DNA from: Bacillus cereus G9842
GTDB taxonomy: Bacteria > Bacillota > Bacilli > Bacillales > Bacillaceae_G
Direction: 5' to 3'
NCBI RefSeq assembly: GCF_000021305.1
Contig: NC_011772.1
Coordinates: 2,208,001 to 2,272,000, forward strand
Length of the DNA stretch: 64,000 bases
How positions within the stretch are numbered: the stretch's first letter is position 1; each line of letters opens with the position of its first letter. A model generated the notes under the pieces. The model had not been told where the DNA came from. It did no database searches and saw only the letters and a list, made by a program, of their open reading frames with translations. This document shows, one piece after another, positions 42,891 through 52,293 of this stretch. A program made the translations under genes and the position numbers.

Positions 42891-44645
42891 ATGAAATCAT
42901 TTCGTAAGTTATTACAGTATTTAAAACCATACATGTTCTTCGCTATTATTGGACCGCTATTTATGGTACTTGAGGTTGCGATGGACTTAATTCAACCGAC
43001 TATTATGCAACATATCATTGATGTTGGGATTGCAAATCGGGATTTAAATTATGTAATAAAAATGGGGCTTCTTATGATAGGGGCAGCAGCACTCGGTTTA
43101 GTTGGAGGGCTTGGGTGTATGATGTATTCTACAAAAGCAGCTGTTAATTTCGCTACAGACATAAGAAAAGATGTGTTTGCGAAAATAGAAACATTTTCTA
43201 GTAATAATCGTGATTCATTTGGAACAGGTAAATTATTAACGATTGTGACGAATGATATCACTTCTATTCAATCGGCAATGACGATGACATTACGTGTTCT
43301 CGTTCGTGGCCCACTGTTATTTATCGGAAGTATAATTATTGTTTTTGTAACAGCGCGAGAGTTATTTCCAATATTACTTGTAGTTGTTCCAATTTTATTA
43401 CTTGCAATTATTTTAATTGCAAGTAAAGCAAGTGGTACATTTAAAAAGGTGCAAGAGGCATTAGATAAAGTGAATACAAAGTTACAAGAAAATTTATCTG
43501 GTGTGCGTGTTATAAAAGCGTATGTAAGACAAAAATATGAAATCGCTCAATTTGGAAATGTAAATACAAATTTAACGAAGATAAATATTCGAGCTGTGCA
43601 ACTTATTTCTTTAATGATGCCAATCATTATGCTAGTTGTAAGTGGCGGGATTGTTGCAACATTATGGATTGGTGGAGAAAAAGTATTCAGTGGAACACTT
43701 CAAGTAGGAGCGATTTTGGCATTTATTAATTACTTGAATATCATTTTAATGTCACTTATGTCGATTAGCATGGTATTTATTCAAATTGCGCGAGCTTTTC
43801 CATCTGCGGATCGTGTAAAGCAAGTGTTAAATACTGAAGTTGATATTATAAGCGAAGCGAATGCGATTGAACCTGAGAAAATCGAGGGGAATATAGAATT
43901 TAAAAATGTTAGTTATAGCTATACGAAAAATAATGAATATGTTTTAAAAGATATTTCGTTTAGCATACAAAAAGGTGAAAAAGTAGGGATTATTGGATCG
44001 ACTGGAAGTGGTAAATCAACCTTAGCGAAACTGTTACCACGTCTATATGATGTGGATCAAGGTGAAATATGTATAGATGGAATAGATGTTAAAACATATG
44101 ATTTGCAAAAACTCCGTGCTTCAATAGGCTTTGTACCTCAGAAGGCGTTGTTGTTCTCAGGTAGTATAGAAGAGAATTTACGTTATGGTAAAGAAGATGC
44201 AACACACGATGAGCTGGAAGTAGCAACTGCATCAGCTTGTGCGACTGAGTTTATCAATAAGCTGGAAGAATCTTATCAATATAATTTAACACAAGGTGCA
44301 ACAAATCTATCAGGTGGACAAAAACAACGTGTATCAATTGCAAGAGCACTTGTGAGAAAACCACCGATTCTAATATTAGATGATTCTACATCAGCAGTTG
44401 ATGCGAAATCAGAGGCTACTATTCAAACAGCTTTAAAAACAAAATATAAAGGCACAACGACTTTATTAATTGCGTCCAAAATTTCTTCCATAATGGATGC
44501 GGATAAAATACTTGTATTAGATAATGGTGAATTAGTTGGTAATGGTACACATGAACAATTGTTAGAACAAAGTGAGGTTTATCAGGAAATTTATCTTTCC
44601 CAAGGTGGTAATTTGTATAAAGAAGGTGGGGAAGAACATGCGTAA
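42891..44645 (+). CDS. Heterodimeric ABC exporter, subunit with degenerate ATPase site
   Basis: 584 residues: six-helix ABC exporter domain (about 1-300) and nucleotide-binding domain (about 335-580). Walker A GSTGSGKS (about 369) and signature LSGGQ are normal, but the catalytic Glu after Walker B is Asp (ILDDSTS, about 498) and the H-loop His is Ser (IASKIS, about 528). This is the non-hydrolysing half of heterodimeric exporters such as TM287/288, BmrCD or YknUV. ATG with AAAGGAG. The partner gene overlaps its end by 8 bases. Confidence 0.92.
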   Translation: MKSFRKLLQYLKPYMFFAIIGPLFMVLEVAMDLIQPTIMQHIIDVGIANRDLNYVIKMGLLMIGAAALGLVGGLGCMMYSTKAAVNFATDIRKDVFAKIETFSSNNRDSFGTGKLLTIVTNDITSIQSAMTMTLRVLVRGPLLFIGSIIIVFVTARELFPILLVVVPILLLAIILIASKASGTFKKVQEALDKVNTKLQENLSGVRVIKAYVRQKYEIAQFGNVNTNLTKINIRAVQLISLMMPIIMLVVSGGIVATLWIGGEKVFSGTLQVGAILAFINYLNIILMSLMSISMVFIQIARAFPSADRVKQVLNTEVDIISEANAIEPEKIEGNIEFKNVSYSYTKNNEYVLKDISFSIQKGEKVGIIGSTGSGKSTLAKLLPRLYDVDQGEICIDGIDVKTYDLQKLRASIGFVPQKALLFSGSIEENLRYGKEDATHDELEVATASACATEFINKLEESYQYNLTQGATNLSGGQKQRVSIARALVRKPPILILDDSTSAVDAKSEATIQTALKTKYKGTTTLLIASKISSIMDADKILVLDNGELVGNGTHEQLLEQSEVYQEIYLSQGGNLYKEGGEEHA

Positions 44646-46434
44646 TTTTCAAGGACAATTTGCTAATAAAGGTAGAAGAAACACGCCAAAGATGGGAAAA
44701 GCTAAAAATGCTCAAGGAACTGTAATGCGGATATGGAATTATATGGGCTATCAAAAAGCTGCTCTTATGTTTGTTATATTTCTAGTAGTTGTTACTACAT
44801 TACTTGGATTATTAGGTCCATATTTTATGGGAGTCATTATAGATCAATATATTGTACCGAAAGATTTAAGTGGTACAGCAAGAATGTGTATGTTACTTAT
44901 CGCGATTTATGGTGTAACGGTACTTTTAACATGGTTACAAACGTTTGTCATGATTAACGTTGCATTAAAAACAATTCAAAAAATACGACAAGATATTTTT
45001 GAGAAAATCCAAACGCTTTCTTTACGGTTCTTTGATGTACGTTCTCAAGGTGATTTAATGAGCCGTGTGACAAATGATATAGATAATTTGAACCAAGCTT
45101 TGACACAAAGTGTTGTACAAATTATTTCATCAGCGTTAACTTTTATAGGTGTAACGATTGCGATGTTCGCCTTAAATTGGATTTTAGCAATTGTAACTTT
45201 AATTACAGTACCTATTATGTTTTACGTTACAAAAAAACTAGTTGCATATAGTGGTAAAAACTTTGCGAAGCGTCAAAAAGATTTAGGTGAATTAAATGGA
45301 TTTATTGAGGAAGCAATTACAGGTGCGGATGTTACAACGTTGTACGGAAAAGAAAAAGAAACTGTACAAAATTTCAATAAAATTAATGAACAGCTAAGAG
45401 TTTCAGCTACGAAGGCTGATACATTTTCAGCTTTTATTTTTCCAAGTATGAACTTTATTAATAACTTAGGTATGGGGCTTGTCATTGGGACTGGATCAGT
45501 TATGGTCTTAAACGGAATGACAACAATAGGTGTTATTGCGGCTTTTATTAATTATTCTCGTCAATTCTCAAGACCGTTAAGTCAATTTGCGACTTTAATG
45601 AATACAATTCAAGCAGCAGTTGCTGGTGGAGAACGTGTTTTTGAGATTATGGATGAGGTACCAGAAATTCAAAATAAAAAAGACGCATTTGTTGTACAAA
45701 ATTTACAAGGGCATGTTGTACTTGAGAATGTTTCATTTGGCTACGCAGAAAATAAAACGATTTTAAAAGAAGTAAGTCTTAAAGCGCAGCCAGGAGAGAC
45801 AATTGCTTTAGTTGGTCCGACTGGATCAGGGAAAACAACAATCATTAATTTGTTAACTCGTTTTTACGATATACAGCAAGGACAAATTCATATTGATGGA
45901 AAAGATATAAAAGATTATGATATTAATTCTTTACGAAGTAAAATAGGAGTAGTTTTACAGGATACGTATTTATTTGCAGGCTCGATTATGGATAATATCC
46001 GTTATGGACGCTTAGATGCTAGTGATGAAGAAGTCATCACTGCAGCTAAGGCAGCATCTGCACATTCTTTTATTAAGCATTTGCCAAATCAATATGAAAC
46101 AGAAATTGCTTCAGAAGGATCGAATTTAAGTCAAGGACAAAAACAACTTCTTGCGATTGCACGAGCAATTTTAGCAGATGCAGATATATTAATTCTCGAC
46201 GAAGCGACATCTAATATTGACACAAGAACAGAATTACAAATACAAGCAGGACTAAATAATTTAATGAGAGGTCGCACAAGTTTTGTGATCGCTCATCGAC
46301 TTAAAACAATTGAAAAGGCAGATCAAATCCTTGTTATAAAAGATGGAAATATTTTAGAAAGAGGGAATCATGAATCTCTCATGGAAGATAAAGGATTCTA
46401 TTTTGATTTGTATACGAGTCAGTTTAAAATATAG
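44638..46434 (+). CDS. Heterodimeric ABC exporter, subunit with intact ATPase site
   Basis: 598 residues: an N-terminal basic extension, six-helix exporter domain and nucleotide-binding domain. Walker A GPTGSGKT (about 392), Walker B with catalytic Glu ILDEATS (about 519) and H-loop AHRL (about 553) are all canonical; the signature reads LSQGQ and not LSGGQ. It pairs with the preceding gene, whose complementary signature and degenerate Walker B complete one weak and one active site. ATG 44638 is in the last codons of the first gene. Drug or lipid export is inferred. Confidence 0.92.
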   Translation: MRNFQGQFANKGRRNTPKMGKAKNAQGTVMRIWNYMGYQKAALMFVIFLVVVTTLLGLLGPYFMGVIIDQYIVPKDLSGTARMCMLLIAIYGVTVLLTWLQTFVMINVALKTIQKIRQDIFEKIQTLSLRFFDVRSQGDLMSRVTNDIDNLNQALTQSVVQIISSALTFIGVTIAMFALNWILAIVTLITVPIMFYVTKKLVAYSGKNFAKRQKDLGELNGFIEEAITGADVTTLYGKEKETVQNFNKINEQLRVSATKADTFSAFIFPSMNFINNLGMGLVIGTGSVMVLNGMTTIGVIAAFINYSRQFSRPLSQFATLMNTIQAAVAGGERVFEIMDEVPEIQNKKDAFVVQNLQGHVVLENVSFGYAENKTILKEVSLKAQPGETIALVGPTGSGKTTIINLLTRFYDIQQGQIHIDGKDIKDYDINSLRSKIGVVLQDTYLFAGSIMDNIRYGRLDASDEEVITAAKAASAHSFIKHLPNQYETEIASEGSNLSQGQKQLLAIARAILADADILILDEATSNIDTRTELQIQAGLNNLMRGRTSFVIAHRLKTIEKADQILVIKDGNILERGNHESLMEDKGFYFDLYTSQFKI

Positions 46435-46452
46435 TAAAAGCATTGATATGTT

Positions 46453-46489
46453 GCGGTTTCTCTTGAGAGGAGAAACCGCATTTTTTTAT
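46453..46489 (+). terminator. Intrinsic terminator
   Basis: TGCGGTTTCTC pairs with GAGAAACCGCA and is followed by seven T residues; it ends the ABC exporter operon. Confidence 0.85.
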
Positions 46490-46503
46490 ATTTGAAAATA
46501 TTA

Positions 46504-46692
46504 TTATTCTAATGGTCTTTCACTACATATTTTAACAGCATCCTCCTGCATTCCAGGCAAAACATGTGAATAGCGATTTAATGTTATGAACATATCTTTA
46601 TGACTGAAGTGTTCTAGATGTATACCTTGTTTCAAAAGTAGCGGAGCATGTGTATAACGTAAATCATAAAATCGAACTTTAAAAATTGGGAT
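46504..46692 (-). pseudogene. Tyrosine recombinase (phage-type integrase) C-terminal remnant
   Basis: The minus strand reads RFYDLRYTHAPLLLKQG, then LEHFSHKD, then LNRYSHVLPGMQEDAVKI and a stop at 46504. This matches the end of phage-type integrases: the D-L-R-x-T-H-A box and the catalytic Tyr in the RYSHVLP segment. The usual FHDLR is FYDLR. The frame is closed by a stop just upstream (46693-46695), so only about 62 residues remain. It marks a past integration event next to the spore-surface genes. Confidence 0.85.
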
Positions 46693-46968
46693 TTAAATAA
46701 AAAGAGCGCAGTATAGCGCTCTGAGACAAACTATATATTTAGAGAGAAATCAAGATAATATATGGATATTGTTTGAGAATGTTGTAGGTTTTAATTAAAA
46801 ATAAAGCACACATATAAGTGTGCTTTTATGAACGCTTTAGATTTGTATGACTATATAGTCAACATACAATAAAATATGCTTGTTTAATATAAATGTGTGT
46901 CAAATCTATAAAAATATATTTTAGTGTGTATAAGGAACATTAAATGTTAGTTAGCCAAGTCTTTTGTT

Positions 46969-47095
46969 TTTATCCCGCTATTTGCCGGGCAGTAAGGCCC
47001 CCACCTCAAAATTCAGTGGAAGCAAAGAAGTTAGGTGAGGGCCGGGCTGCCCGTAAAAGTTCGATTGGTGAGGGCTGATTAAAGTTTCACTTTAT
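46969..47095 (+). repeat. bcr1-type repeat, full-length
   Basis: 127 bases from TTTATCCCGCTATTTGCCGG to AAAGTTTCACTTTAT. Its last base overlaps the stop codon of the minus-strand exsF-like gene. Arms around AAGAAGTTAGG and CCCCACCTC fold on each other. Confidence 0.88.
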
Positions 47096-47598
47096 TAACG
47101 AATTTGCGCAACTGTTAACGCTGCAGAACGAATATCTACTGTACCTATTACTTCAACGGGGACAATTTGAATTACATCACCAGGGTTTAAGTTAATTAGA
47201 ATGACACCACTTGATACATCGACTTCACCAGTTCCGATAATATTAGAACGGACTGCGGTTCCGGATCCTGCAATAACATTAGTCGATGAATTTAATGTCA
47301 AGAAAAAGCGCGCTGCTTCCGGGGCTACCGGAACGTTATCAAGGCTAATTGTTAATGTATAGCTAATTTGATAAATACCAGCTATCTGAATTTTAATACC
47401 AGTTCCAGTACTAATTGTATCATTGATTACAGGGACAGTAATGTTAGGATTTGGGCCTGTACTAGGTAATAGTAGTGGTGTAAATAATGTTGCAAATTGA
47501 GGTGAAGTAGCATTGAAGGCAAAACCTAGGGCAGGTAGTGTACTAGGTGCTTGTGCTTCACAATTAAAATTAGCGAATTTACGAATTGATGAGCGCAT
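47095..47598 (-). CDS. exsFB: ExsF/BxpB-like exosporium basal-layer protein
   Basis: Protein of 167 residues that anchors BclA-type filaments to the exosporium basal layer. The sequence has the ExsF signature blocks DCEA-like NCEAQAPSTLPALGFAFNA (about 13-31), TLFTPLLLPS, NITVPVINDTI, GIYQISYTLTISLDN, and GTGEVDVSSGVILINLNPGD, all as I recall from BxpB/ExsFA. The N-terminus (MRSSIRKF) differs from ExsFA and it is not next to bclA here, so ExsFB is the more likely paralogue. ATG with AAAGGAG. A sigma-K-like promoter lies about 75 bases upstream. Confidence 0.88.
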   Translation of the reverse strand: MRSSIRKFANFNCEAQAPSTLPALGFAFNATSPQFATLFTPLLLPSTGPNPNITVPVINDTISTGTGIKIQIAGIYQISYTLTISLDNVPVAPEAARFFLTLNSSTNVIAGSGTAVRSNIIGTGEVDVSSGVILINLNPGDVIQIVPVEVIGTVDIRSAALTVAQIR

Positions 47599-47666
47599 AT
47601 TTTCACTCCTTTCTTGTATTTAGATTGCGTGAGTATTAACTTCACGTTTTGGACAATCATAATACA

Positions 47667-47694
47667 ATATATGAAAATTTATAGTAGATAGTGC
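47667..47694 (-). promoter_or_regulatory. Sigma-K-like promoter of the exsF-like gene
   Basis: On the minus strand AC is followed after 17 bases by CATATATTG; the consensus is AC-N16/17-CATANNNTA, so there is one mismatch. Confidence 0.45.
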
Positions 47695-47929
47695 ACAAGC
47701 GTTACTATTACGGATAAAGCTATAAATAATATATGGAAAAAGCAGTTAGCTAAATTAGCTAACTGCTTAGTAGGTTCTCTAAGAGCAAATAGGAGAAGAA
47801 TTATTGTGCCATATAAAAGGTCACTATAGATAAGTGCTCTTTTTGTGAGTGAGTATAAGTTCCTATCATTCTATCTAGTATATGCAATGTACTATATGTA
47901 ATTGCTACTAAAATTGATGTGAATTTTTA

Positions 47930-47966
47930 AAATTAGAGGTTTCTTTTAATGAAACCTCTAAAAAGA
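47930..47966 (-). terminator. Intrinsic terminator
   Basis: TAGAGGTTTC pairs with GAAACCTCTA and T residues follow on the minus strand; it ends the DUF4183 gene. Confidence 0.75.
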
Positions 47967-47975
47967 TAAATCAAG

Positions 47976-48260
47976 TTACGTTATAGTAAATTCAATTGCA
48001 ATAGGAGTGCCTCCATCTAGGACTGCTCCTCCTACAATAGTAGCAGCTGTAGTAGTCACACCAGTAATAGTATCACCTGTTTGAATAACACCATTAATAT
48101 AAAGTGTTAAAAAGGCATAAGAAGCAGGGAATGTTGTTACAGCGCCAGTGTCATCAGTGAAGTCTGTGTTAGCAAAAGTTAAATCTGCTCCAGCAGCAGT
48201 TCCTGTTGCTGCTGTACTTACAAATCGTCTTCCAGCTATAAAAGGTTTAACGATAGGCAT
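47976..48260 (-). CDS. DUF4183 protein (spore surface)
   Basis: 94 residues, with the DUF4183 pattern VTTFPASYAFLTLYINGVIQTGDTI and a Thr/Ala-rich C-terminus ending IAIEFTIT. The same domain ends the collagen-like protein at 51495 ([14 protein letters not shown] block), so the two are related. ATG with AAGGGGTG. A sigma-K-type -10 (CATAGAATA at 48324-48332 on the minus strand) lies upstream. A role on the exosporium is inferred from context. Confidence 0.75.
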   Translation of the reverse strand: MPIVKPFIAGRRFVSTAATGTAAGADLTFANTDFTDDTGAVTTFPASYAFLTLYINGVIQTGDTITGVTTTAATIVGGAVLDGGTPIAIEFTIT

Positions 48261-48485
48261 TTATATTCACCCCTTTTTGAGAATTAACTCAGACAAGTTT
48301 TTTGAAGGTTTTGTCCTGTATCGTATTCTATGCTGTGCTTCTACTAAGAGATACGGCTTGTATACTAGTAAATGAGTATAATTATTATGCGTTTTATAAG
48401 TTAGGTTCTTATCAGTAATTAAGTGATTAAGGTTGGATTTTGTATATGGTATGTTTAGGTTAAAAAAGAGCTCGTAATCAAATTA

Positions 48486-48758
48486 TTATCTTAGTGTTGT
48501 AGGGAAACTGGCGGCCTCAGTGACAGATGGCAAAAATAATTTACGTGGTATTGTAATAAATTCAAGCGCAATTTGCTTTGGATAAATAAGTATTTGAGTT
48601 AAATCTAGAGCATGTATTAATAGTATCATGAAGCTTGTAAGAATTAAAAAACTACCCCAAAAGAAACTTTTTGAAGTGTTGCGGAAATCTTTTATTAAAG
48701 AAAAGAATGAAAAAAATGCGGTAACAATGAGAATTAAAAATTTATACTTATCAGCCAT
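48486..48758 (-). CDS. Small membrane protein of unknown function
   Basis: 90 residues with two hydrophobic helices (about 5-22 and 30-50), then a soluble tail. ATG 48758 with TAGGAGGA upstream. I do not recognise the family. It stands alone between spore-surface and transporter genes. Confidence 0.55.
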   Translation of the reverse strand: MADKYKFLILIVTAFFSFFSLIKDFRNTSKSFFWGSFLILTSFMILLIHALDLTQILIYPKQIALEFITIPRKLFLPSVTEAASFPTTLR

Positions 48759-49096
48759 TGTGATCCTCCTAAAGAGCAGTAATTTATATTATACGGTATT
48801 TTTTCTTTATAATTATAAAAAGATTTTAAAATACCTATGTTGTAGACTTATTGTTTTCATTTTGCCTACAATCGTATAATACTAAAGCGAATAATGTTGA
48901 AGAACTTTATTAAGCTAGCGGCACACAACAAAATTAATATTATCTAGTGAGAAACATTCTAGTTTACTTCGTAGTCCCAATCCATAAATTGTGAAACTAC
49001 GAAATAGATTATTAATAAAAACATTTTAAGATTATTATAATATTGATGTGATGTATACAGAAAAGAGGATAAAAAGCATCCAGAATGAGTTAATAG
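48759..49096. other. Intergenic region, nothing recognised
   Basis: AT-rich, with no open frame of interest, no repeat and no convincing terminator. Confidence 0.5.
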
Positions 49097-49681
49097 CTAG
49101 TGAATAACAATTGAAATAGCACTGAAAATCAATAAAACAGCCATAATGATGTTAAATAATTGATTATGTTTTAATAAAATTTTTTGGAACATGGAACCAA
49201 AAAGGCTCCAACTAAATGTACTCAGTAAACCAACTATACCTAGGAATAATGAGAAAAGTAGAAAAATTGAATATGAGTTGTAGTAAGGGAGTATAAAAGT
49301 AGAGACTACGGTGAGTCCAAATAATATTCCTTTTGGATTAACAAATTGAAGAAAAATACCCACTGTAAATAAGTTTTTATTATTTTTTTCATCGGGTTCT
49401 GCACTGCCTTTACTAGTGATTATTTTAAAGGCTAAATATAGCATATACGCGACACCTAAAATCTTTAAAGGCAATTCAATTATAGGTACAATATTAATTA
49501 ATACAATATTAAAGAAACTACATAAAGAAGTGAGGATGAAAAAACCGAATGCTACTCCAAAGCAAAAATTTATACTTCTCTTTAATCCGTGTTGATTTGC
49601 GTATGTCATAGCTAAGAAATTGTTAGGGCCAGGTGTGAAGCTGCTTATAAAAACAAATAACAAAAAAGAAAATATTGGCAT
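49097..49681 (-). CDS. LysE/RhtB-family amino-acid exporter
   Basis: Membrane protein of 194 residues with about six helices; the signature SSFTPGPNNFLAMTYA (about 14-29) and the later QFVNPKGILF are typical of LysE/RhtB exporters of amino acids. ATG with AGGGGGG. Divergent from an XRE-cupin regulator gene with a strong inverted repeat between them, so export is probably induced by a metabolite sensed by that regulator. Confidence 0.88.
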   Translation of the reverse strand: MPIFSFLLFVFISSFTPGPNNFLAMTYANQHGLKRSINFCFGVAFGFFILTSLCSFFNIVLINIVPIIELPLKILGVAYMLYLAFKIITSKGSAEPDEKNNKNLFTVGIFLQFVNPKGILFGLTVVSTFILPYYNSYSIFLLFSLFLGIVGLLSTFSWSLFGSMFQKILLKHNQLFNIIMAVLLIFSAISIVIH

Positions 49682-49726
49682 TTTAAAACCCCCTAATTAT
49701 TTTGTATGTTATAATGATCAAAAAGA

Positions 49727-49780
49727 ACAATATAACGTGTGCTTTTTATTATACATAACGGACGTTATATTGTATACAAT
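49727..49780. promoter_or_regulatory. Inverted-repeat operator between lysE-type and XRE-cupin genes
   Basis: ACAATATAACGT (49727-49738) and its exact complement ACGTTATATTGT (49762-49773) are 23 bases apart; the right arm overlaps the perfect palindrome ATTGTATACAAT (49769-49780). The arrangement fits autoregulation by the XRE protein. Confidence 0.6.
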
Positions 49781-49795
49781 GTAGGAGTGTTTTTT

Positions 49796-50353
49796 ATGGA
49801 AGAAATTCAACTTATTCTGGCAAAAAATTTAAAATCAATACGTGAAAAAGAAAAATTAAGTTTAGAAAAGGTCTCTCAATTAACAGGTGTAAGTAAAACG
49901 ATGATTGGACAAATTGAAAGAGGAGATTCAAGCCCGACACTAACAACAATATGGAAAATTGCTAATGGTTTGAAAGTATCCTTTACCTCTTTAATTAATA
50001 ATCCACAGCCTGATACGAAAGTGATTTTACGAAATGATGTTCAAGCATTGTCTGAAGACAATGGGAGATATAAAGTGTATCCCTCATTTCCTTTCCAAGA
50101 TGATAGAAACTTCGAAATCTATACGGTTGAAATTGAAACAGAAGGGAATTTAAGTTCAGAAGCACATAAAGAGGGTACTGAGGAATTTATAACGGTATTT
50201 GAAGGGGAATTGAAAATTGATATAAATGATTGTCAATATACGTTAAATAATGGAGACTCAATTCGCTTTAAGGCGGATAGACCGCATACTTATACTAATT
50301 CAGGAAGAACATTAACTCGGTTAAGTATGACTATTTATTATCCAGCTTTATAA
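49796..50353 (+). CDS. XRE-family regulator with C-terminal cupin domain
   Basis: 185 residues: helix-turn-helix (about 9-62, LSLEKVSQLTGVSKTMIGQIERG) and a cupin domain (about 110-185, EEFITVFEGELKIDINDCQYTLNNGDSIRF). It has the same layout as the regulator at 28152. ATG 49796 with TAGGAGTG. Likely controls the divergent amino-acid exporter and itself. Confidence 0.87.
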   Translation: MEEIQLILAKNLKSIREKEKLSLEKVSQLTGVSKTMIGQIERGDSSPTLTTIWKIANGLKVSFTSLINNPQPDTKVILRNDVQALSEDNGRYKVYPSFPFQDDRNFEIYTVEIETEGNLSSEAHKEGTEEFITVFEGELKIDINDCQYTLNNGDSIRFKADRPHTYTNSGRTLTRLSMTIYYPAL

Positions 50354-50392
50354 GCTGGCAATAATATAAAGAGTAAAAGTAAATGTGTATTG

Positions 50393-50429
50393 TTAAAACC
50401 ATCTATAAGAGATGGTTTTATTTTTTTGA
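50393..50429 (+). terminator. Intrinsic terminator
   Basis: AAAACCATCT pairs with AGATGGTTTT and a T run follows; it ends the XRE-cupin gene. Confidence 0.85.
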
Positions 50430-50431
50430 AT

Positions 50432-50456
50432 AAAAAAAGACACTCAATTGAGTGTC
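50432..50456 (-). terminator. Palindromic terminator, minus strand
   Basis: The perfect 18-base palindrome GACACTCAATTGAGTGTC is followed on the minus strand by seven T residues. Confidence 0.6.
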
Positions 50457-50718
50457 AATATAGTATTGCTCTCGCGTATAGGATTGGAGATGTTTCTCAA
50501 ATACATATTGAGATGGTCTGTAAAGGAGAAACAATCTTCATCTTTAATGTAACATCGACTTGGGGGAAGTGTAAATTGATAATATATATACGGAAAATTT
50601 AGTATAGATGTTTTCTACTATGGATATAGTATAATTTGTTTTTATTACTTAATCACTATAGTAACATTTACTAAGTGAGTATTTAGATTTTTTATTATAA
50701 AAAAGAATGAATCATTTT

Positions 50719-51279
50719 TTAATCAATTCGTATAATTGTAAGAGAGGCACCTGTTGATCCGCCTCCAACTAAATTCACGACGGATAATATACCAAATAAT
50801 TGTAGTGAAATTGTATTACCAGCATTTAAATTAGTAATTAAATTATTACTATAATTTGAAGTTGATAACGCGGGAGAAAAAATAGAGCCAGGAATTGGCG
50901 TAGAAGCGTTTAATAGTAGTCTTGTTCCAGAAAGTAGAGAGGTTGTCGTATTAACTTGATAGGTTAAATGATATCTTCCAGTTACAGGAATTGTAAATAT
51001 ATCGTTTGAGGCGTTAACTGTAAAATTACCGAGGCTTTGGTTATTAGAAAGAGGAATATTAGTGCCACCTAATATCACAGAGATGGGACCACCTAATGTA
51101 TTATTAGCGAACATAGAGTTTGTTGTAACGATTAAACCAGTACTTCCGGTAGGCCCAGTACTTCCGGTAGGTCCAGTACTTCCGGTAGGCCCAGTAAGCC
51201 TGTAAGGGAAAATAATGTCAAGGGCCATTGACATTATTTCTTTTTTTCTAATTTCATTATTATCTTGAATATAAATCAC
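50719..51279 (-). CDS. Short collagen-like (GXX) protein with BclA-type C-terminal domain
   Basis: About 186 residues from GTG 51279; the start is uncertain because GTG lies inside GAGGTG and an ATG (51234) has only a weak site. After YRLTGPTG there are four or so GPTGST repeats, then a C-terminal beta-rich domain of about 135 residues (ISVILGGTNIPLSN, GRYHLTYQVNTTTS, SLTIIRID) like the trimer-forming domain of BclA. It would sit on the exosporium. The collagen stretch is much shorter than in BclA. Confidence 0.75.
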   Translation of the reverse strand: MIYIQDNNEIRKKEIMSMALDIIFPYRLTGPTGSTGPTGSTGPTGSTGLIVTTNSMFANNTLGGPISVILGGTNIPLSNNQSLGNFTVNASNDIFTIPVTGRYHLTYQVNTTTSLLSGTRLLLNASTPIPGSIFSPALSTSNYSNNLITNLNAGNTISLQLFGILSVVNLVGGGSTGASLTIIRID

Positions 51280-51485
51280 CTCATCTTTTTAAATAAGAAT
51301 GTTATAGATTTAGTACTTTTTAAATAGAATGATTTATTTATTATATTAATTAAAGCGGTTATAGCAACGGTAAAATGTTTAATATATGTAATAATTCTTT
51401 GGGAAGAAAAAGAGAATAGTTATAAAGTCATTCTTTAATAATAGGATCATAATGATGTGTATGAATTAAAAAACATGTGGAATGA

Positions 51486-52253
<768 letters not shown>

Positions 52254-52293
52254 AAGGACAGATCCTTAATGAAAAGGAATCTGTCCTTTTTGT
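52254..52293 (+). terminator. Intrinsic terminator
   Basis: AAAAGGACAGATCC pairs with GGAATCTGTCCTTTT and T residues follow. Confidence 0.85.

Larger units (their letters stand above)
46435..47094. other. Boundary region with terminator, recombinase remnant and bcr1 copy
   Basis: This stretch holds no intact gene. It contains a terminator at 46453, the recombinase tail at 46504-46692, hairpins at 46702-46724 (AGAGCGC/GCGCTCT) and 46805-46825 (AAAGCACAC/GTGTGCTTT), and the bcr1 copy at 46969-47095. Confidence 0.6.
47599..47975. other. Intergenic region of the exsF-like gene
   Basis: It holds the sigma-K-like promoter (47667-47694), a perfect inverted repeat AAGCAGTTAGCTAA/TTAGCTAACTGCTT (47740-47768) with five T residues on the minus strand, and the terminator at 47930. 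No gene is seen. Confidence 0.55.
50354..50718. other. Intergenic region with terminators and a possible gene scrap
   Basis: Holds terminators at 50393 and 50432. The minus strand is open from 50614 to 50444 (it contains LPPSRCYIKDEDCFSFTDHL) without a start codon at its beginning; its TGA lies inside the terminator palindrome. It may be a decayed gene; I cannot name it. Confidence 0.4.

Noticed and set aside
50390..50602. Plus-strand frame of 70 codons after the XRE-cupin gene
   Set aside because: It begins inside a terminator, has no ribosome binding site and covers a second terminator palindrome.
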